From positions 1-44,924 of the forward strand of contig NZ_SMKK01000049.1 of assembly GCF_004348425.1 (NCBI RefSeq): 44,924 nucleotides of DNA, in the 5' to 3' direction. The number at the start of each line of letters is the position of its first letter. Position 1 is the stretch's first letter. The notes below the pieces were generated by a model. It worked only from the letters and a program-made list of their open reading frames with translations, had not been told where the DNA came from and did no database searches. The position numbers and the translations under genes are program-made. Positions 17,601 through 24,161 of the stretch are shown one piece after another. This DNA comes from Actinomadura sp. 7K507 (GTDB lineage Bacteria > Actinomycetota > Actinomycetes > Streptosporangiales > Streptosporangiaceae).

Positions 17601-18235
17601 CGTCCGGGCACCTGGTGGAGGTCACCCGCGCCGATCTCGTCGCCGAGTTCGTCGGGCAGACCGCGCCTCGGGTCCGGGGCGCGGTCGAGCGCGCCCTCGG
17701 CGGCGTGCTGTTCGTGGACGAGGCGTACGCGCTGTCGTCCTCGGGCGGCGACCGGCGCGACTTCGGCCACGAGGCGATCGCCGAGCTGCTGCGGCTGATG
17801 GAGGAGCACCGCGGCGACCTGGTCGTCATCGTCGCCGGCTACGACGCGGAGATGGAGGGGTTCCTGAAGGCCAACCCGGGGCTGCGGTCACGGTTCCCGA
17901 AGGTCCTGCGCTTCCCGGACTACTCCGACGACGAGCTCGTCACCATCTTCGAGTCCATGGCGGCGGAGGCCGGGTTCGCGCTCGCGTCCGGGACCCTGGA
18001 CGCGGTGCGCCGCCTGGTCGCCGCGCAGCCGCGGGGCTCCTCGTTCGGCAACGCCCGGCTCGTCCGCAACCTGCTGGAGGCGGCGATCTCCCGGCAGGCG
18101 CGGCGCATCACCGCGGAGGACGACGAGGGCGCCGGGGGGATCGAGGCCGCCGAGGTGGGGACGCTCCGACCCGAGGACCTCCCCGACGCCCCGCCGCCCG
18201 AACGGACCGGTTTCGGTTTCGGCGCCTACCTCTGA
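14609..18235 (+). CDS. Triple-module CbbX/SpoVK-type AAA ATPase
   Basis: A 1208-residue cytoplasmic protein. The first ~380 residues are an unrecognised, probably helical region. Three AAA modules follow. Module 1 has Walker A GPEGTGKGT (~residue 420) and Walker B LLVVDDLEKL. Module 2 has GNPGTGKRK (~699) but VLVVRDAHAL in place of Walker B and PGLAAFFPR where the arginine finger should be. Module 3 has GNPGTAKTT (~973), VLFVDEAYAL, VIVAGY and PGLRSRFPK, all canonical. Modules 2 and 3 share long stretches (RLYAELGVLSSGHLVEVERAD versus VYARLGLLSSGHLVEVTRAD), so one arose by tandem duplication. This family includes CbbX, SpoVK and EccA. No ESX/type VII genes are present, so I do not call it EccA. 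It overlaps the convergent ABC exporter by 10 bases. Confidence 0.85.
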   Translation: MSSPRLPDHLEVLLTDEPVLDVYAFGPWRVPDGLYEEMRERALEYNRDPRAVVLTRQLSDFYGGDTSAAGAEQWSLLTFLLGASAVRGGSRGDVDYELLSAFLATPEPAAREPLAWFTQGGRWRPPGLWLPEPAGNDRERRTVMFELARAGLDVFEGLEPVERRRRALMDLFDRRAADPGLREQDMSVPIGRLDEAWASGLTDEELAVLPELAGPVGYLGWACAGLDAAHACLAGAVADGDEPDVALARLLLAAEVSVVPAELAVVLGTTRYENLEERFRAAREGFSPEAWQLDVRSWLARGLVAGEADASRAWLDMAVRITGAVQGLPDPPMSPRCRVPVRAFQADLRRLFTARRVPNTLGASLGGAKNAEDGEAGGERRQRRGTVTGEMLVGQPELSRVLEDAVAARLAGERPVRLLIAGPEGTGKGTAAEAVERLLAEGGAVREAMWISDQVFASLGVSDAVLWLQSRVRDCLEARMLLVVDDLEKLAAHERCGAAAVEELRRLMARSPSLSVVALCRPGGDRRLFDANPALVRAFDVARTRDFGEDHFAELFTLAVVRRGARVEPGVAAAAATMLRRTPPLLNLRGARLVEHMAGEAVAAAVRRAEEAHEEADGEQPDAAALPGPLEVTAADVPQRLVPGRSADTDPLAELAACAGIEPAKREVDALVAEAKAARLRREAGMTARARPRHLVFIGNPGTGKRKVAGILGRLYAELGVLSSGHLVEVERADLLGEYASESVLRVRRAVEQAHGGVLVVRDAHALVSAAADAARGREVLDVLVTGVQAHSEDLVVVLTGPEAELNGLLKSHPGLAAFFPRTVRFPDLTEDELVEVFAAKAADAGFELAAGVLQKVRGLAEAAPRERGFGNARAMINLLDRAVAMQGRRVLADGIVDETESLDEILLEDVPETLTRARDDVPGDPLAEIDRLIGLADIKREVSSLVAEVRAEQLRRDAKLSPASPSRHMVFMGNPGTAKTTIARLIAAVYARLGLLSSGHLVEVTRADLVAEFVGQTAPRVRGAVERALGGVLFVDEAYALSSSGGDRRDFGHEAIAELLRLMEEHRGDLVVIVAGYDAEMEGFLKANPGLRSRFPKVLRFPDYSDDELVTIFESMAAEAGFALASGTLDAVRRLVAAQPRGSSFGNARLVRNLLEAAISRQARRITAEDDEGAGGIEAAEVGTLRPEDLPDAPPPERTGFGFGAYL

Positions 18236-20262
18236 GGCCCGCTGTCCGGCGCCGCGCCGGCGCCCTGGCCGGGCTGCGGGCGCGGGCCGCCGTTCGCGTA
18301 GGCGGCGGCCTGGAGCGAGTACAGGTCCGCGTACAGGCCGCCCTGGTCCATCAGCGTGGTGTGGTCGCCCTCTTCGATGACCCGTCCGTGCTCCAGGACG
18401 TAGATGCGGTCGGCGTGGCGGACGCTGGCGAGCCGGTGCGTGATGAGCAGGACGGTCCGGCCGTCGGCGTGCGTGCGGATCCGCTCGAACAGCTGGTGCT
18501 CGGCCCGCGCGTCGAGGGCCGCGGTCGGCTCGTCGCAGATCAGCAGCGGCGCGTCGCGGAAGAAGCCGCGTGCGACGGCGAGACGCTGCCACTGCCCGCC
18601 CGACAGCTCCGCGCCGCCCTTGAACCGGCGGTCGAGCAGCGTGCCGTATCCGCGGCCGAGGTCGCCGACGACCTCGTCGGCCCCGGAGGCGCGGGCGGCG
18701 GCGAGCATCGCCGGGTCCTCGCCCTCGCCCTCGCCCTGGACGTGCTCGCGGCCGCGGCCCATGGTGATGTTCTGCCGGGCGGTCATCGGCCAGTGGGTGT
18801 ACTCCTGGGCGATGACGGCGACGCGTTCCCACACGTCGTGGGGCGCCACCTTCGTCAGGGGCACGTCGTCCCACAGGACTTCGCCGGAGTCCGGGTCGTA
18901 CAGGCCGGCCATGACCTTGGCGAGGGTCGTCTTGCCGGAGCCGTTCTCGCCGACGAGCGCGACGACCTCACCCTTGCGCAGGTCCAGCGAGATGCCGTTG
19001 AGGGACGGTGTGTCCGCGCCCGGGTAGGTGAACCTGACGTCCTGGACGCGGATGCGGTCGAAGCCGTCCAGGACGTTTTCGTGTCCCTCCGCCCTGGCGG
19101 GCTGCAGTGCGCGGCGAGGGACGCGCTCCTCGGCCTTCGCGCAGAAGGCCAGGTAGTCGCCGAAGTACAGGCCTTCCTCGTAGCACTGGTTGACCGCGAA
19201 CACGAGGTTGGCCAGGGAGGACTGGCCCGACCGGATCGCCAGCACCGCCGTGCCCGCCACCGCCAGCGGCACCGCGCCCTTCCACAGCATGAGCCCCAGC
19301 GCGATGTAGACGGCCGCCGTGGCGACGCCCTTCAGCAGGTCTCCGGTGACCCGCGCGATGGTCTGCCGGCGGGCGAGGTCCAGTTCGACGGTCCGCTGGT
19401 AGGCGGCCTGCCGGTCGTACTGGCTCAGCAGGAACTTCCGCATGGTGAAGGACCGCACCTCCGCGGCGTGCCGCCGTTCGACCATCAGGTCCGACAGGAT
19501 CCACTTGCGGCGCGCGACCTCGACCAGGGTGAGCATCGTCAGGTACTGCATCCGCGCGCTGCGCACGGACGCCCAGCCCTCCGGGACGGCGGTCAGCAGG
19601 AGCAGCGGCAGGAGGAGCGGATGCAGCACGCCGAGCGTCCCGGCCGCCGCGACCATCCCGACGGCTCCGGTGAGCACGTCCACCGCCTGCTGGACGACCC
19701 GCGGCGCCGACATCATGCCCCTGGCCTGCGCGCGCTGGAGCTCGTCCAGGAAGTCGGAGTCGTCGAGCGCGGCCAGGTGCACGGCGGTCGTCGCCTCGTA
19801 CAGCCGGAGTTCGGCGAGCCGCCGGACCTGCGGTTCCAGCCGCGACTGCGACCAGCCCGCGCACGCCTGCAGCCCGGCGCGCAGCGCCACCGCGCCCGCG
19901 ACCAGTGCCAGCGACGGCAGCGCGTCACGGACCCGGTCCGGCGTCGGCCCGGCGCTGAACAGCGCGGTGAGCACGCCGGTGGTCGCCAGCAGCCAGAAGG
20001 CCGTGAAGACCCCGGCGACGAGGTTGAGGGAGATCGTCGCGACCGTGTCGGCGGGGCTCGCCCGCCAGGCCAGCCCCGCCGCCTGGGCGATCACCGCCGG
20101 GAGCCGCCGTGCTACCGTGCCGAGTCCGGTCTCGGCCAGCTCCCGGTCCTTCGCGTGCCAGACGTGCGAGGTCAGTTCCGGCAGCTCGGGCGCGGGACGG
20201 GTCTCGCGGAGGCGCCTTCCGCGGAGCGTGAACCGTCTCTGGAAACGCCGTCGTGCACCCAT
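18226..20262 (-). CDS. ABC exporter, fused membrane and ATPase domains
   Basis: A 678-residue half-transporter. The N-terminal ~380 residues hold about six hydrophobic segments (TISLNLVAGVFTAFWLLATT, LLLPLLLLTAVP and others). The ATPase follows: Walker A GENGSGKTT (~residue 440), signature LSGGQWQR (~552), Walker B LLICDEPTAALD (~572) and switch VLLITHRLASV. It probably works as a homodimer; substrate unknown. ATG at 20262 was chosen over the upstream GTG (20331) because GGAGGG lies 7 nt before it. An unusual acidic insert (QGEGEGED) sits between the Q-loop and the signature motif. It is transcribed divergently from the LCP gene; a minus-strand promoter TTGTCC-N17-CTCTAT is visible at 20339-20367. 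Confidence 0.9.
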   Translation of the reverse strand: MGARRRFQRRFTLRGRRLRETRPAPELPELTSHVWHAKDRELAETGLGTVARRLPAVIAQAAGLAWRASPADTVATISLNLVAGVFTAFWLLATTGVLTALFSAGPTPDRVRDALPSLALVAGAVALRAGLQACAGWSQSRLEPQVRRLAELRLYEATTAVHLAALDDSDFLDELQRAQARGMMSAPRVVQQAVDVLTGAVGMVAAAGTLGVLHPLLLPLLLLTAVPEGWASVRSARMQYLTMLTLVEVARRKWILSDLMVERRHAAEVRSFTMRKFLLSQYDRQAAYQRTVELDLARRQTIARVTGDLLKGVATAAVYIALGLMLWKGAVPLAVAGTAVLAIRSGQSSLANLVFAVNQCYEEGLYFGDYLAFCAKAEERVPRRALQPARAEGHENVLDGFDRIRVQDVRFTYPGADTPSLNGISLDLRKGEVVALVGENGSGKTTLAKVMAGLYDPDSGEVLWDDVPLTKVAPHDVWERVAVIAQEYTHWPMTARQNITMGRGREHVQGEGEGEDPAMLAAARASGADEVVGDLGRGYGTLLDRRFKGGAELSGGQWQRLAVARGFFRDAPLLICDEPTAALDARAEHQLFERIRTHADGRTVLLITHRLASVRHADRIYVLEHGRVIEEGDHTTLMDQGGLYADLYSLQAAAYANGGPRPQPGQGAGAAPDSGPQR

Positions 20263-20280
20263 GCGCCGCCCTCCGCGCGT

Positions 20281-20299
20281 ACTGCCCGCCAAGGGCAGT
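20281..20299 (-). promoter_or_regulatory. Hairpin in the 5' leader of the ABC exporter
   Basis: ACTGCCC-N5-GGGCAGT, a perfect 7-bp dyad whose near end is 18 nt upstream of the exporter ATG, just before its Shine-Dalgarno. It could be an operator or a translational control hairpin. Confidence 0.4.
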
Positions 20300-20338
20300 G
20301 TGCGACCTGAGGACGACGGGTTCCGCTTCACATGTCAC

Positions 20339-20367
20339 ATAGAGCGGCGATTTGTACCAGTGGACAA
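20339..20367 (-). promoter_or_regulatory. Promoter of the ABC exporter
   Basis: On the minus strand TTGTCC (20367-20362), a 17-nt spacer and CTCTAT (20344-20339). Predicted leader of about 70 nt containing the hairpin at 20281-20299. Confidence 0.5.
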
Positions 20368-20405
20368 TCATGCAGGAGAAGGACGCGGCGGACGCGCGGG
20401 AAGTC

Positions 20406-20411
20406 TAGGGT
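20406..20411 (+). promoter_or_regulatory. -10 box of the LCP gene, probably leaderless
   Basis: TAGGGT ends 7 nt before the ATG at 20419. There is no Shine-Dalgarno before that ATG, although AAGGAGG (20452-20458) precedes an in-frame GTG at 20467. Confidence 0.5.
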
Positions 20412-20418
20412 CTACCCC

Positions 20419-21588
20419 ATGAGCGACGGCTGGCCGGAAGGCTGGACACGCAAGGAGGACGACCGCGTGGCCCGCAGCAGGCAACGCTCCGTTCCGGCGG
20501 AGCACCACCAGCCCGCCTACGGGCGGGAGGCGTACGGAGACCCGTACGGGGACCCGTACGCGGGTGACCAGCTCCGCGGCGGGGGCCGCTACGACGAGGG
20601 CGACCCCTACGGCGGTCCACCGCCCAGGCGGCGGCGCCGCCGCCGTACGGGGCGGGTGTTCGGCGCCATCGTGGTCGTCCTGCTGCTGATCGTCGTCGGC
20701 GGCTACTTCTACCTGGACTCGAAGCTGAAGCGCGAGGCCGTCCTGGAGGACTACCCCGGCCGGGTCGCCGACACCCCGGGGACGAACTGGCTGATCGTCG
20801 GCTCCGACAGCCGCGAGGGCCTGTCGAAGGCCGAGCAGAAGAAGCTCAAGACCGGTTTCGCCTCCGGGCGCCGCACCGACACGATGATGCTGCTGCACTA
20901 CGGCTCCGGCGGGACGTCCATGGTCAGCCTCCCGCGCGACTCCTACGTCCCGATCCCGGGCAAGGGGCGCAACAAGCTGAACGCGGCGTTCGCGTTCGGC
21001 GGCCCCAAGCTGCTCGCCCGGACCGTGGAGGAGGCCACCGGCCTCCACATCGACCACTACGCCGAGATCGGCTTCAACGGCTTCGTCGGCGTGGTAGACG
21101 CCATCGGCGGCGTGGACATGTGCGTCAAGGAAGACATCAAGGACGTCAAGGCGGGGCTCGACCTCAAGGCCGGCTGCCAGACCCTCGGCGGCGCCGACGC
21201 GCTCGGGTACGTCCGGACCCGCAAGTTCGCCCGCGCCGACCTCGAACGCGTGGAGAACCAGCAGCAGTTCTTCGGCGCGCTGATGAAGAAGGCGGCGAGC
21301 CCGGGGACGGTCCTCAACCCGTTCAAGAGCATCCCGCTGGCGACGAACGCCACCAGCAACTTCCTGGTGGACGACGGCGACCACCTGCACCACCTGATGC
21401 GCATGATGTGGGCGATGAAGGGCGTCAGCGGCGGCGACGGCGTGTCGACCACCGTCCCGATCGGCGGCAACGGCAGCGCGGCGGGCGTCGGCTCGTACAT
21501 CACCTGGGACAAGGCCAAGGCGACCCGGCTCTTCGACGCGCTCAAGCAGGACCAGGAGATCCCGCAGGACGTCATCCAGAAGAAGTGA
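20419..21588 (+). CDS. LytR-CpsA-Psr (LCP) family protein
   Basis: A 389-residue single-pass membrane protein. A ~75-residue N-terminal cytoplasmic part is rich in Tyr/Asp/Gly/Pro (GDPYGDPYAGD) and ends in a run of about nine Arg. The TM is at about 79-100. The extracytoplasmic LCP domain starts at NWLIVGSDSREG and contains the substrate Arg/Asp residues in GRRTDTMMLLHYG and SLPRDSYVPIPG, then KLNAAFAFGG and GYVRTRKFARADLERVENQQQF. LCP enzymes attach polyprenyl-linked glycopolymers to peptidoglycan. The ATG at 20419 is favoured because the MSDGWPEGW start resembles N-termini I recall from other actinobacterial LCP proteins. A GTG at 20467 with a strong AAGGAGG is a real alternative, and both may be used. 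Confidence 0.92.
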   Translation: MSDGWPEGWTRKEDDRVARSRQRSVPAEHHQPAYGREAYGDPYGDPYAGDQLRGGGRYDEGDPYGGPPPRRRRRRRTGRVFGAIVVVLLLIVVGGYFYLDSKLKREAVLEDYPGRVADTPGTNWLIVGSDSREGLSKAEQKKLKTGFASGRRTDTMMLLHYGSGGTSMVSLPRDSYVPIPGKGRNKLNAAFAFGGPKLLARTVEEATGLHIDHYAEIGFNGFVGVVDAIGGVDMCVKEDIKDVKAGLDLKAGCQTLGGADALGYVRTRKFARADLERVENQQQFFGALMKKAASPGTVLNPFKSIPLATNATSNFLVDDGDHLHHLMRMMWAMKGVSGGDGVSTTVPIGGNGSAAGVGSYITWDKAKATRLFDALKQDQEIPQDVIQKK

Positions 21589-21614
21589 GCGGGATTGGCC
21601 CTCTTCCGCCCGGT

Positions 21615-21620
21615 TAGAGT
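21615..21620 (+). promoter_or_regulatory. -10 box of a probably leaderless transcript
   Basis: TAGAGT followed by 6 nt and the ATG at 21627; no Shine-Dalgarno. Confidence 0.45.
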
Positions 21621-21626
21621 CAGGGC

Positions 21627-21923
21627 ATGTCCGAAGTGACGCCCGGCGGTGGCGCCGGTCTGGACGAGTTGTCGTCCAAGGAGCTGTACGAGCGGGCGAT
21701 GAGCCTGGCTAAGGAGCGGCGCGACGTCGGCTTCCTGTGGGACCTGCTGCGCGCGATCCCCCCTGCGGCGGCGTCCCTGGGCGAGGTCGGCCGCGCGGAG
21801 TTCGACCTCTTCCACGGCCTGGCGCTGCTGGAGGAGTTCACGCACGCGGGGGAGGGGGAGATGGCGGACGCGCTCCGCCCCCTCTACATCGAGTACCTCG
21901 CCGAGCACGCCAACGGGACCTGA
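21627..21923 (+). CDS. Small conserved-looking hypothetical protein
   Basis: A 98-residue soluble, acidic, mostly helical protein: ELSSKELYERAMSLAKERR, FLWDLLRAIPPAAASLGEV, FDLFHGLALLEEF and ALRPLYIEYLAEHANGT. I recognise no domain, TM segment or signal peptide. Codon use matches its neighbours and the ATG is 6 nt after a TAGAGT box, so I regard it as a real gene. It lies 38 nt after the LCP gene in the same direction. No function assigned. Confidence 0.7.
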   Translation: MSEVTPGGGAGLDELSSKELYERAMSLAKERRDVGFLWDLLRAIPPAAASLGEVGRAEFDLFHGLALLEEFTHAGEGEMADALRPLYIEYLAEHANGT

Positions 21924-22008
21924 CCGTCTCTTTGCGTGCCTTTGCTCTCTGTCCGGCCACCACTGGGAAACACTCTCCGTAGTCCATTGACTGCAGAGGG
22001 TGGTTGAA

Positions 22009-22167
22009 GTGAACAAGAAGCATATGAAGATCGCCGGGATCGCCTTCGGGGTGTGGTACGTCATCAGCAGGCCAGAGGGAGCGGCGAGTCTCGTCAACAA
22101 CGCCCTGAGCGGGCTCGGCTCGGCCGCCGAGTCGTTGTCGCAGTTCATGAGCGCGCTACCGAGCTGA
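22009..22167 (+). CDS. Small membrane peptide, copy 1
   Basis: A 52-residue peptide starting at GTG with GGTGG about 6 nt upstream. It has a basic N-terminus (VNKKHMK), one short hydrophobic segment (IAGIAFGVWYVIS), a Pro, then an amphipathic C-terminal helix (AASLVNNALSGLGSAAESL) ending SALPS. By my alignment it is identical at 23 of 51 positions to the next small gene (22338-22493), sharing KK, IAF, Y, S-P, AA-x2-VNNA-x-S-x-LG and L-x2-F-x2-AL-x-S. Conservation between two independent copies is the main evidence that both are genes. A strong hairpin follows at 22182-22207. Function unknown; see the findings. Confidence 0.7.
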   Translation: MNKKHMKIAGIAFGVWYVISRPEGAASLVNNALSGLGSAAESLSQFMSALPS

Positions 22168-22181
22168 CGGACGGCTCCCTG

Positions 22182-22207
22182 GCCCCGTACCCCCGGCGGT
22201 ACGGGGC
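22182..22207 (+). terminator. Hairpin after small peptide gene 1
   Basis: GCCCCGTACC-N6-GGTACGGGGC, a perfect 10-bp stem starting 15 nt after the stop codon. There is no long U tract, as is common in high-GC genomes. Confidence 0.7.
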
Positions 22208-22337
22208 ATCTTCGCGCGTGGCCATCAAGCGGTTGCCTCGGCGTCACAGTAAAATCGCGCTTTGCGGGCACACGCGCCCGGGCACAATGGGATCGGGTCA
22301 GTTGTGTCGCTGCGCTACAACCAGGGACGGCGTACGG

Positions 22338-22493
22338 ATGAAGAAGAACCTCCGCTATGTGGCGATCGCGTTCGTCATCTTCTACTTGCTGAGCTCACCC
22401 ACGGACGCGGCCAACGTGGTCAACAACGCCTTCAGCCAGCTCGGCGAGGCGGGCAACCAGCTCGCGTCCTTCGTGAACGCGTTGGGCTCGTAG
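22338..22493 (+). CDS. Small membrane peptide, copy 2
   Basis: A 51-residue peptide with the same plan as copy 1: MKKNLR, hydrophobic YVAIAFVIFYLLSS, Pro-Thr-Asp, then amphipathic AANVVNNAFSQLGEAGNQLASF and ALGS at the end. The frame is open upstream to 22053, but only the part from the ATG at 22338 matches copy 1, so I place the start there. A -10-like TACAAC lies at 22316-22321. No strong Shine-Dalgarno precedes it. It has its own terminator-like hairpin (22507-22527), so each copy is probably a separate transcription unit. Confidence 0.72.
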   Translation: MKKNLRYVAIAFVIFYLLSSPTDAANVVNNAFSQLGEAGNQLASFVNALGS

Positions 22494-22506
22494 GGCGAGC
22501 CGCCAT

Positions 22507-22527
22507 CCCCGGGTCCCCGTCCCGGGG
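22507..22527 (+). terminator. Hairpin after small peptide gene 2
   Basis: CCCCGGG-N7-CCCGGGG, 13 nt after the stop codon, extendable outward through CCGCC/GGCGG with a bulge. Confidence 0.6.
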
Positions 22528-22578
22528 CGGCGGCGAGAGTTTGGACGAGGACATGGCCGGTCACGGGGGGTGATCTCC

Positions 22579-22584
22579 TAAGAT
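22579..22584 (+). promoter_or_regulatory. -10 box of the glutathione peroxidase gene, probably leaderless
   Basis: TAAGAT followed by 7 nt and the ATG at 22592; no Shine-Dalgarno. Confidence 0.5.
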
Positions 22585-22591
22585 CGGCCCT

Positions 22592-23080
22592 ATGTCTGTT
22601 TACGACGTAGAGATCGACGGCCTGCGGGGCGGACCCGCCGACCTCGGCCAGTACCGGGGCAAAGCCGTGCTCATTGTCAACGTCGCATCCAAATGCGGCC
22701 TCACCCCGCAGTACTCCGGCCTGGAACGGCTGCAGGAGCGGTACGCCGGACGCGGCTTCACCGTCGTCGGCGTCCCCTGCAACCAGTTCATGGGGCAGGA
22801 GCCCGGCACCGCCGACGAGATCGCGGAGTTCTGCTCGGCGACCTACGGTGTCACGTTCCCGATGACCGAGAAGGTCGAGGTCAACGGTGACGGCCGGCAC
22901 CCGCTGTACCAGGGCCTGGTCGGCTCGCCCGACGCCGAGGGCCACACCGGCGACATCCGCTGGAACTTCGAGAAGTTCCTGATCGCCCCCGACGGCACGG
23001 TCGCGGCGCGCTTCGCGCCCCAGGCCGAGCCCGAGGCGGACGAGGTCGTCGCCGCGATCGAGAAGAACCTCCCGGCCTGA
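22592..23080 (+). CDS. Glutathione peroxidase family (thioredoxin-type) peroxidase
   Basis: A 162-residue cytoplasmic peroxidase, normal length for bacterial GPx. It has the peroxidatic Cys35 in VASKCGLTPQY (Cys, not selenocysteine), Gln69 in CNQFMGQEPG, and Trp124-Asn125 in IRWNFEKFL, completing the catalytic tetrad. Cys81 in EFCSATYGVTFP matches the resolving cysteine of thioredoxin-dependent GPx enzymes. Actinobacteria lack glutathione, so reduction by thioredoxin is the likely physiology (family knowledge plus inference). The stop codon is the first of four in-frame TGAs in a tandem repeat (23076-23123), followed by a hairpin. Confidence 0.92.
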   Translation: MSVYDVEIDGLRGGPADLGQYRGKAVLIVNVASKCGLTPQYSGLERLQERYAGRGFTVVGVPCNQFMGQEPGTADEIAEFCSATYGVTFPMTEKVEVNGDGRHPLYQGLVGSPDAEGHTGDIRWNFEKFLIAPDGTVAARFAPQAEPEADEVVAAIEKNLPA

Positions 23081-23123
23081 GAACCAGCCTGAGAACGGGC
23101 CTGAGAACCGGCCTGAGAACGGG
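23076..23123 (+). repeat. Four tandem 12-base repeats spanning the GPx stop codon
   Basis: Four copies of CCTGAGAAC plus three variable bases (CAG, GGG, CGG, GGG). The unit length is a multiple of three, so each copy carries an in-frame TGA, giving four successive stops at 23078, 23090, 23102 and 23114. Confidence 0.9.
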
Positions 23124-23148
23124 GCGCCCTCCGGTATCCGGAGGGCGC
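23124..23148 (+). terminator. Terminator-like hairpin after GPx
   Basis: GCGCCCTCCGG-TAT-CCGGAGGGCGC, a perfect 11-bp stem with a 3-nt loop, directly after the tandem repeats. No U tract. Confidence 0.8.
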
Positions 23149-23185
23149 GCCCGGAGGCTGTGAATTGCGCCACATCGCGAACCGG

Positions 23186-23215
23186 TTGTCCTCTATTCGA
23201 AGACCCGTCTAGTTT
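23186..23215 (+). promoter_or_regulatory. Promoter of the SDR gene
   Basis: TTGTCC (23186-23191), 18-nt spacer, TAGTTT (23210-23215). Predicted leader of about 25 nt before the ATG at 23247, which has a GGAGGT Shine-Dalgarno. Confidence 0.55.
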
Positions 23216-23246
23216 TTGAAGTCGCGATATGACGTGGAGGTGCCCC

Positions 23247-24161
23247 ATGCGCGGATGGACGACCGGGAACATCCCCGATCTGCACGGCCGGCGGGCGATC
23301 GTCACCGGCGCCAACAGCGGGATCGGGTACCACACCGCGCTCCAGCTCGCCCGGCGCGGCGCATCCGTCGTGCTGGCCTGCCGCAGCGCCGAGCGCGGCC
23401 AGGCGGCCTTCGACCGCGTCAAGGCCGCCGCCCCGGACGCCGACCTCGTGCTCGGCTCCCTCGACCTCGCCGACCTGTCGTCCGTCCGGACGTTCGCGGA
23501 CCGGCACGGCGACGCGTCCCTCGACATCCTGGTCAACAACGCCGGCGTCATGGCCATCCCGCGCCGCAGCACCGCCGACGGCTTCGAGATGCAGTTCGGC
23601 ACCAACCACCTCGGGCACTTCGCCCTCACCGGCCTCCTGCTGCCGGCGCTGCGCTCGGCCCCGTCCCCCCGCGTGGTCACGGTCACCTCGGGTTTCGCCT
23701 GGTCCGGCCGCCTGAACTTCGACGACCTCCAGGGCGAACGCCGTTACCGCAAGTGGACCGCCTACGCCCAGTCCAAACTGGCCAACCTGATCTTCGCCAG
23801 GGACCTGGACCGCCGCTTCCCCGAGCTGACCAGCACCGCCGCCCACCCCGGCTACGCCGCCACCAACCTCCAGCAGACCGGCCCCAGGATGCAGGGCAGC
23901 ACGCTGACGGAGAAGGTCGTCGGCGTGGGCAACGCCGTGATGGCCCAGTCCGCCGCCGCGGGCGCGCTGCCGTCCCTCTACGCGGCCACGGCCCCGGACG
24001 TCCACGGCGGCGCCTGCTACGGACCCCGCCTGCTCCAGTACCGCGGCGCCCCGACCGAAGTGGTCACGCCCCCGCAGGCGAACCGCCCAGCCCAGGCCGA
24101 ACGGCTCTGGGAGATCTCCGAAACCCTCACCGGCGTCACCTTCGCGGCGACGACGCCCTAG
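23247..24161 (+). CDS. Short-chain dehydrogenase/reductase (retinol-dehydrogenase-like)
   Basis: A 304-residue NAD(P)-dependent SDR. It has the cofactor motif TGANSGIG (20-27), NNAG (97-100), Ser148, and catalytic Tyr173-x3-Lys177 in YAQSK. ACRSAERG after strand 2 carries the basic residue that favours NADP. The layout matches the retinol-dehydrogenase/WWOX-like oxidoreductases common in actinomycetes; the substrate is unknown. The ATG at 23247 was chosen because GGAGGT lies 5 nt before it; an in-frame ATG at 23229 has none. It converges with the TetR gene, with which it shares 4 bases. Confidence 0.9.
   Translation: MRGWTTGNIPDLHGRRAIVTGANSGIGYHTALQLARRGASVVLACRSAERGQAAFDRVKAAAPDADLVLGSLDLADLSSVRTFADRHGDASLDILVNNAGVMAIPRRSTADGFEMQFGTNHLGHFALTGLLLPALRSAPSPRVVTVTSGFAWSGRLNFDDLQGERRYRKWTAYAQSKLANLIFARDLDRRFPELTSTAAHPGYAATNLQQTGPRMQGSTLTEKVVGVGNAVMAQSAAAGALPSLYAATAPDVHGGACYGPRLLQYRGAPTEVVTPPQANRPAQAERLWEISETLTGVTFAATTP

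Noticed and set aside
14609..18235. Type VII secretion EccA
   Set aside because: The CbbX-like AAA resembles EccA, but there are three modules, no TPR region I can recognise and no other ESX genes in the window.
15478..20310. A 1610-codon open frame overlapping the AAA gene and the ABC exporter
   Set aside because: It is in another frame of the AAA gene and antisense to the exporter. The translation is low-complexity Arg/Gly/Pro-rich, as expected of high-GC shadow frames, while the two genes show clear domains.
21987..21992. TTGACT as a -35 for small peptide gene 1
   Set aside because: It is only 17 nt before the start codon, so the -10 would fall inside the gene.
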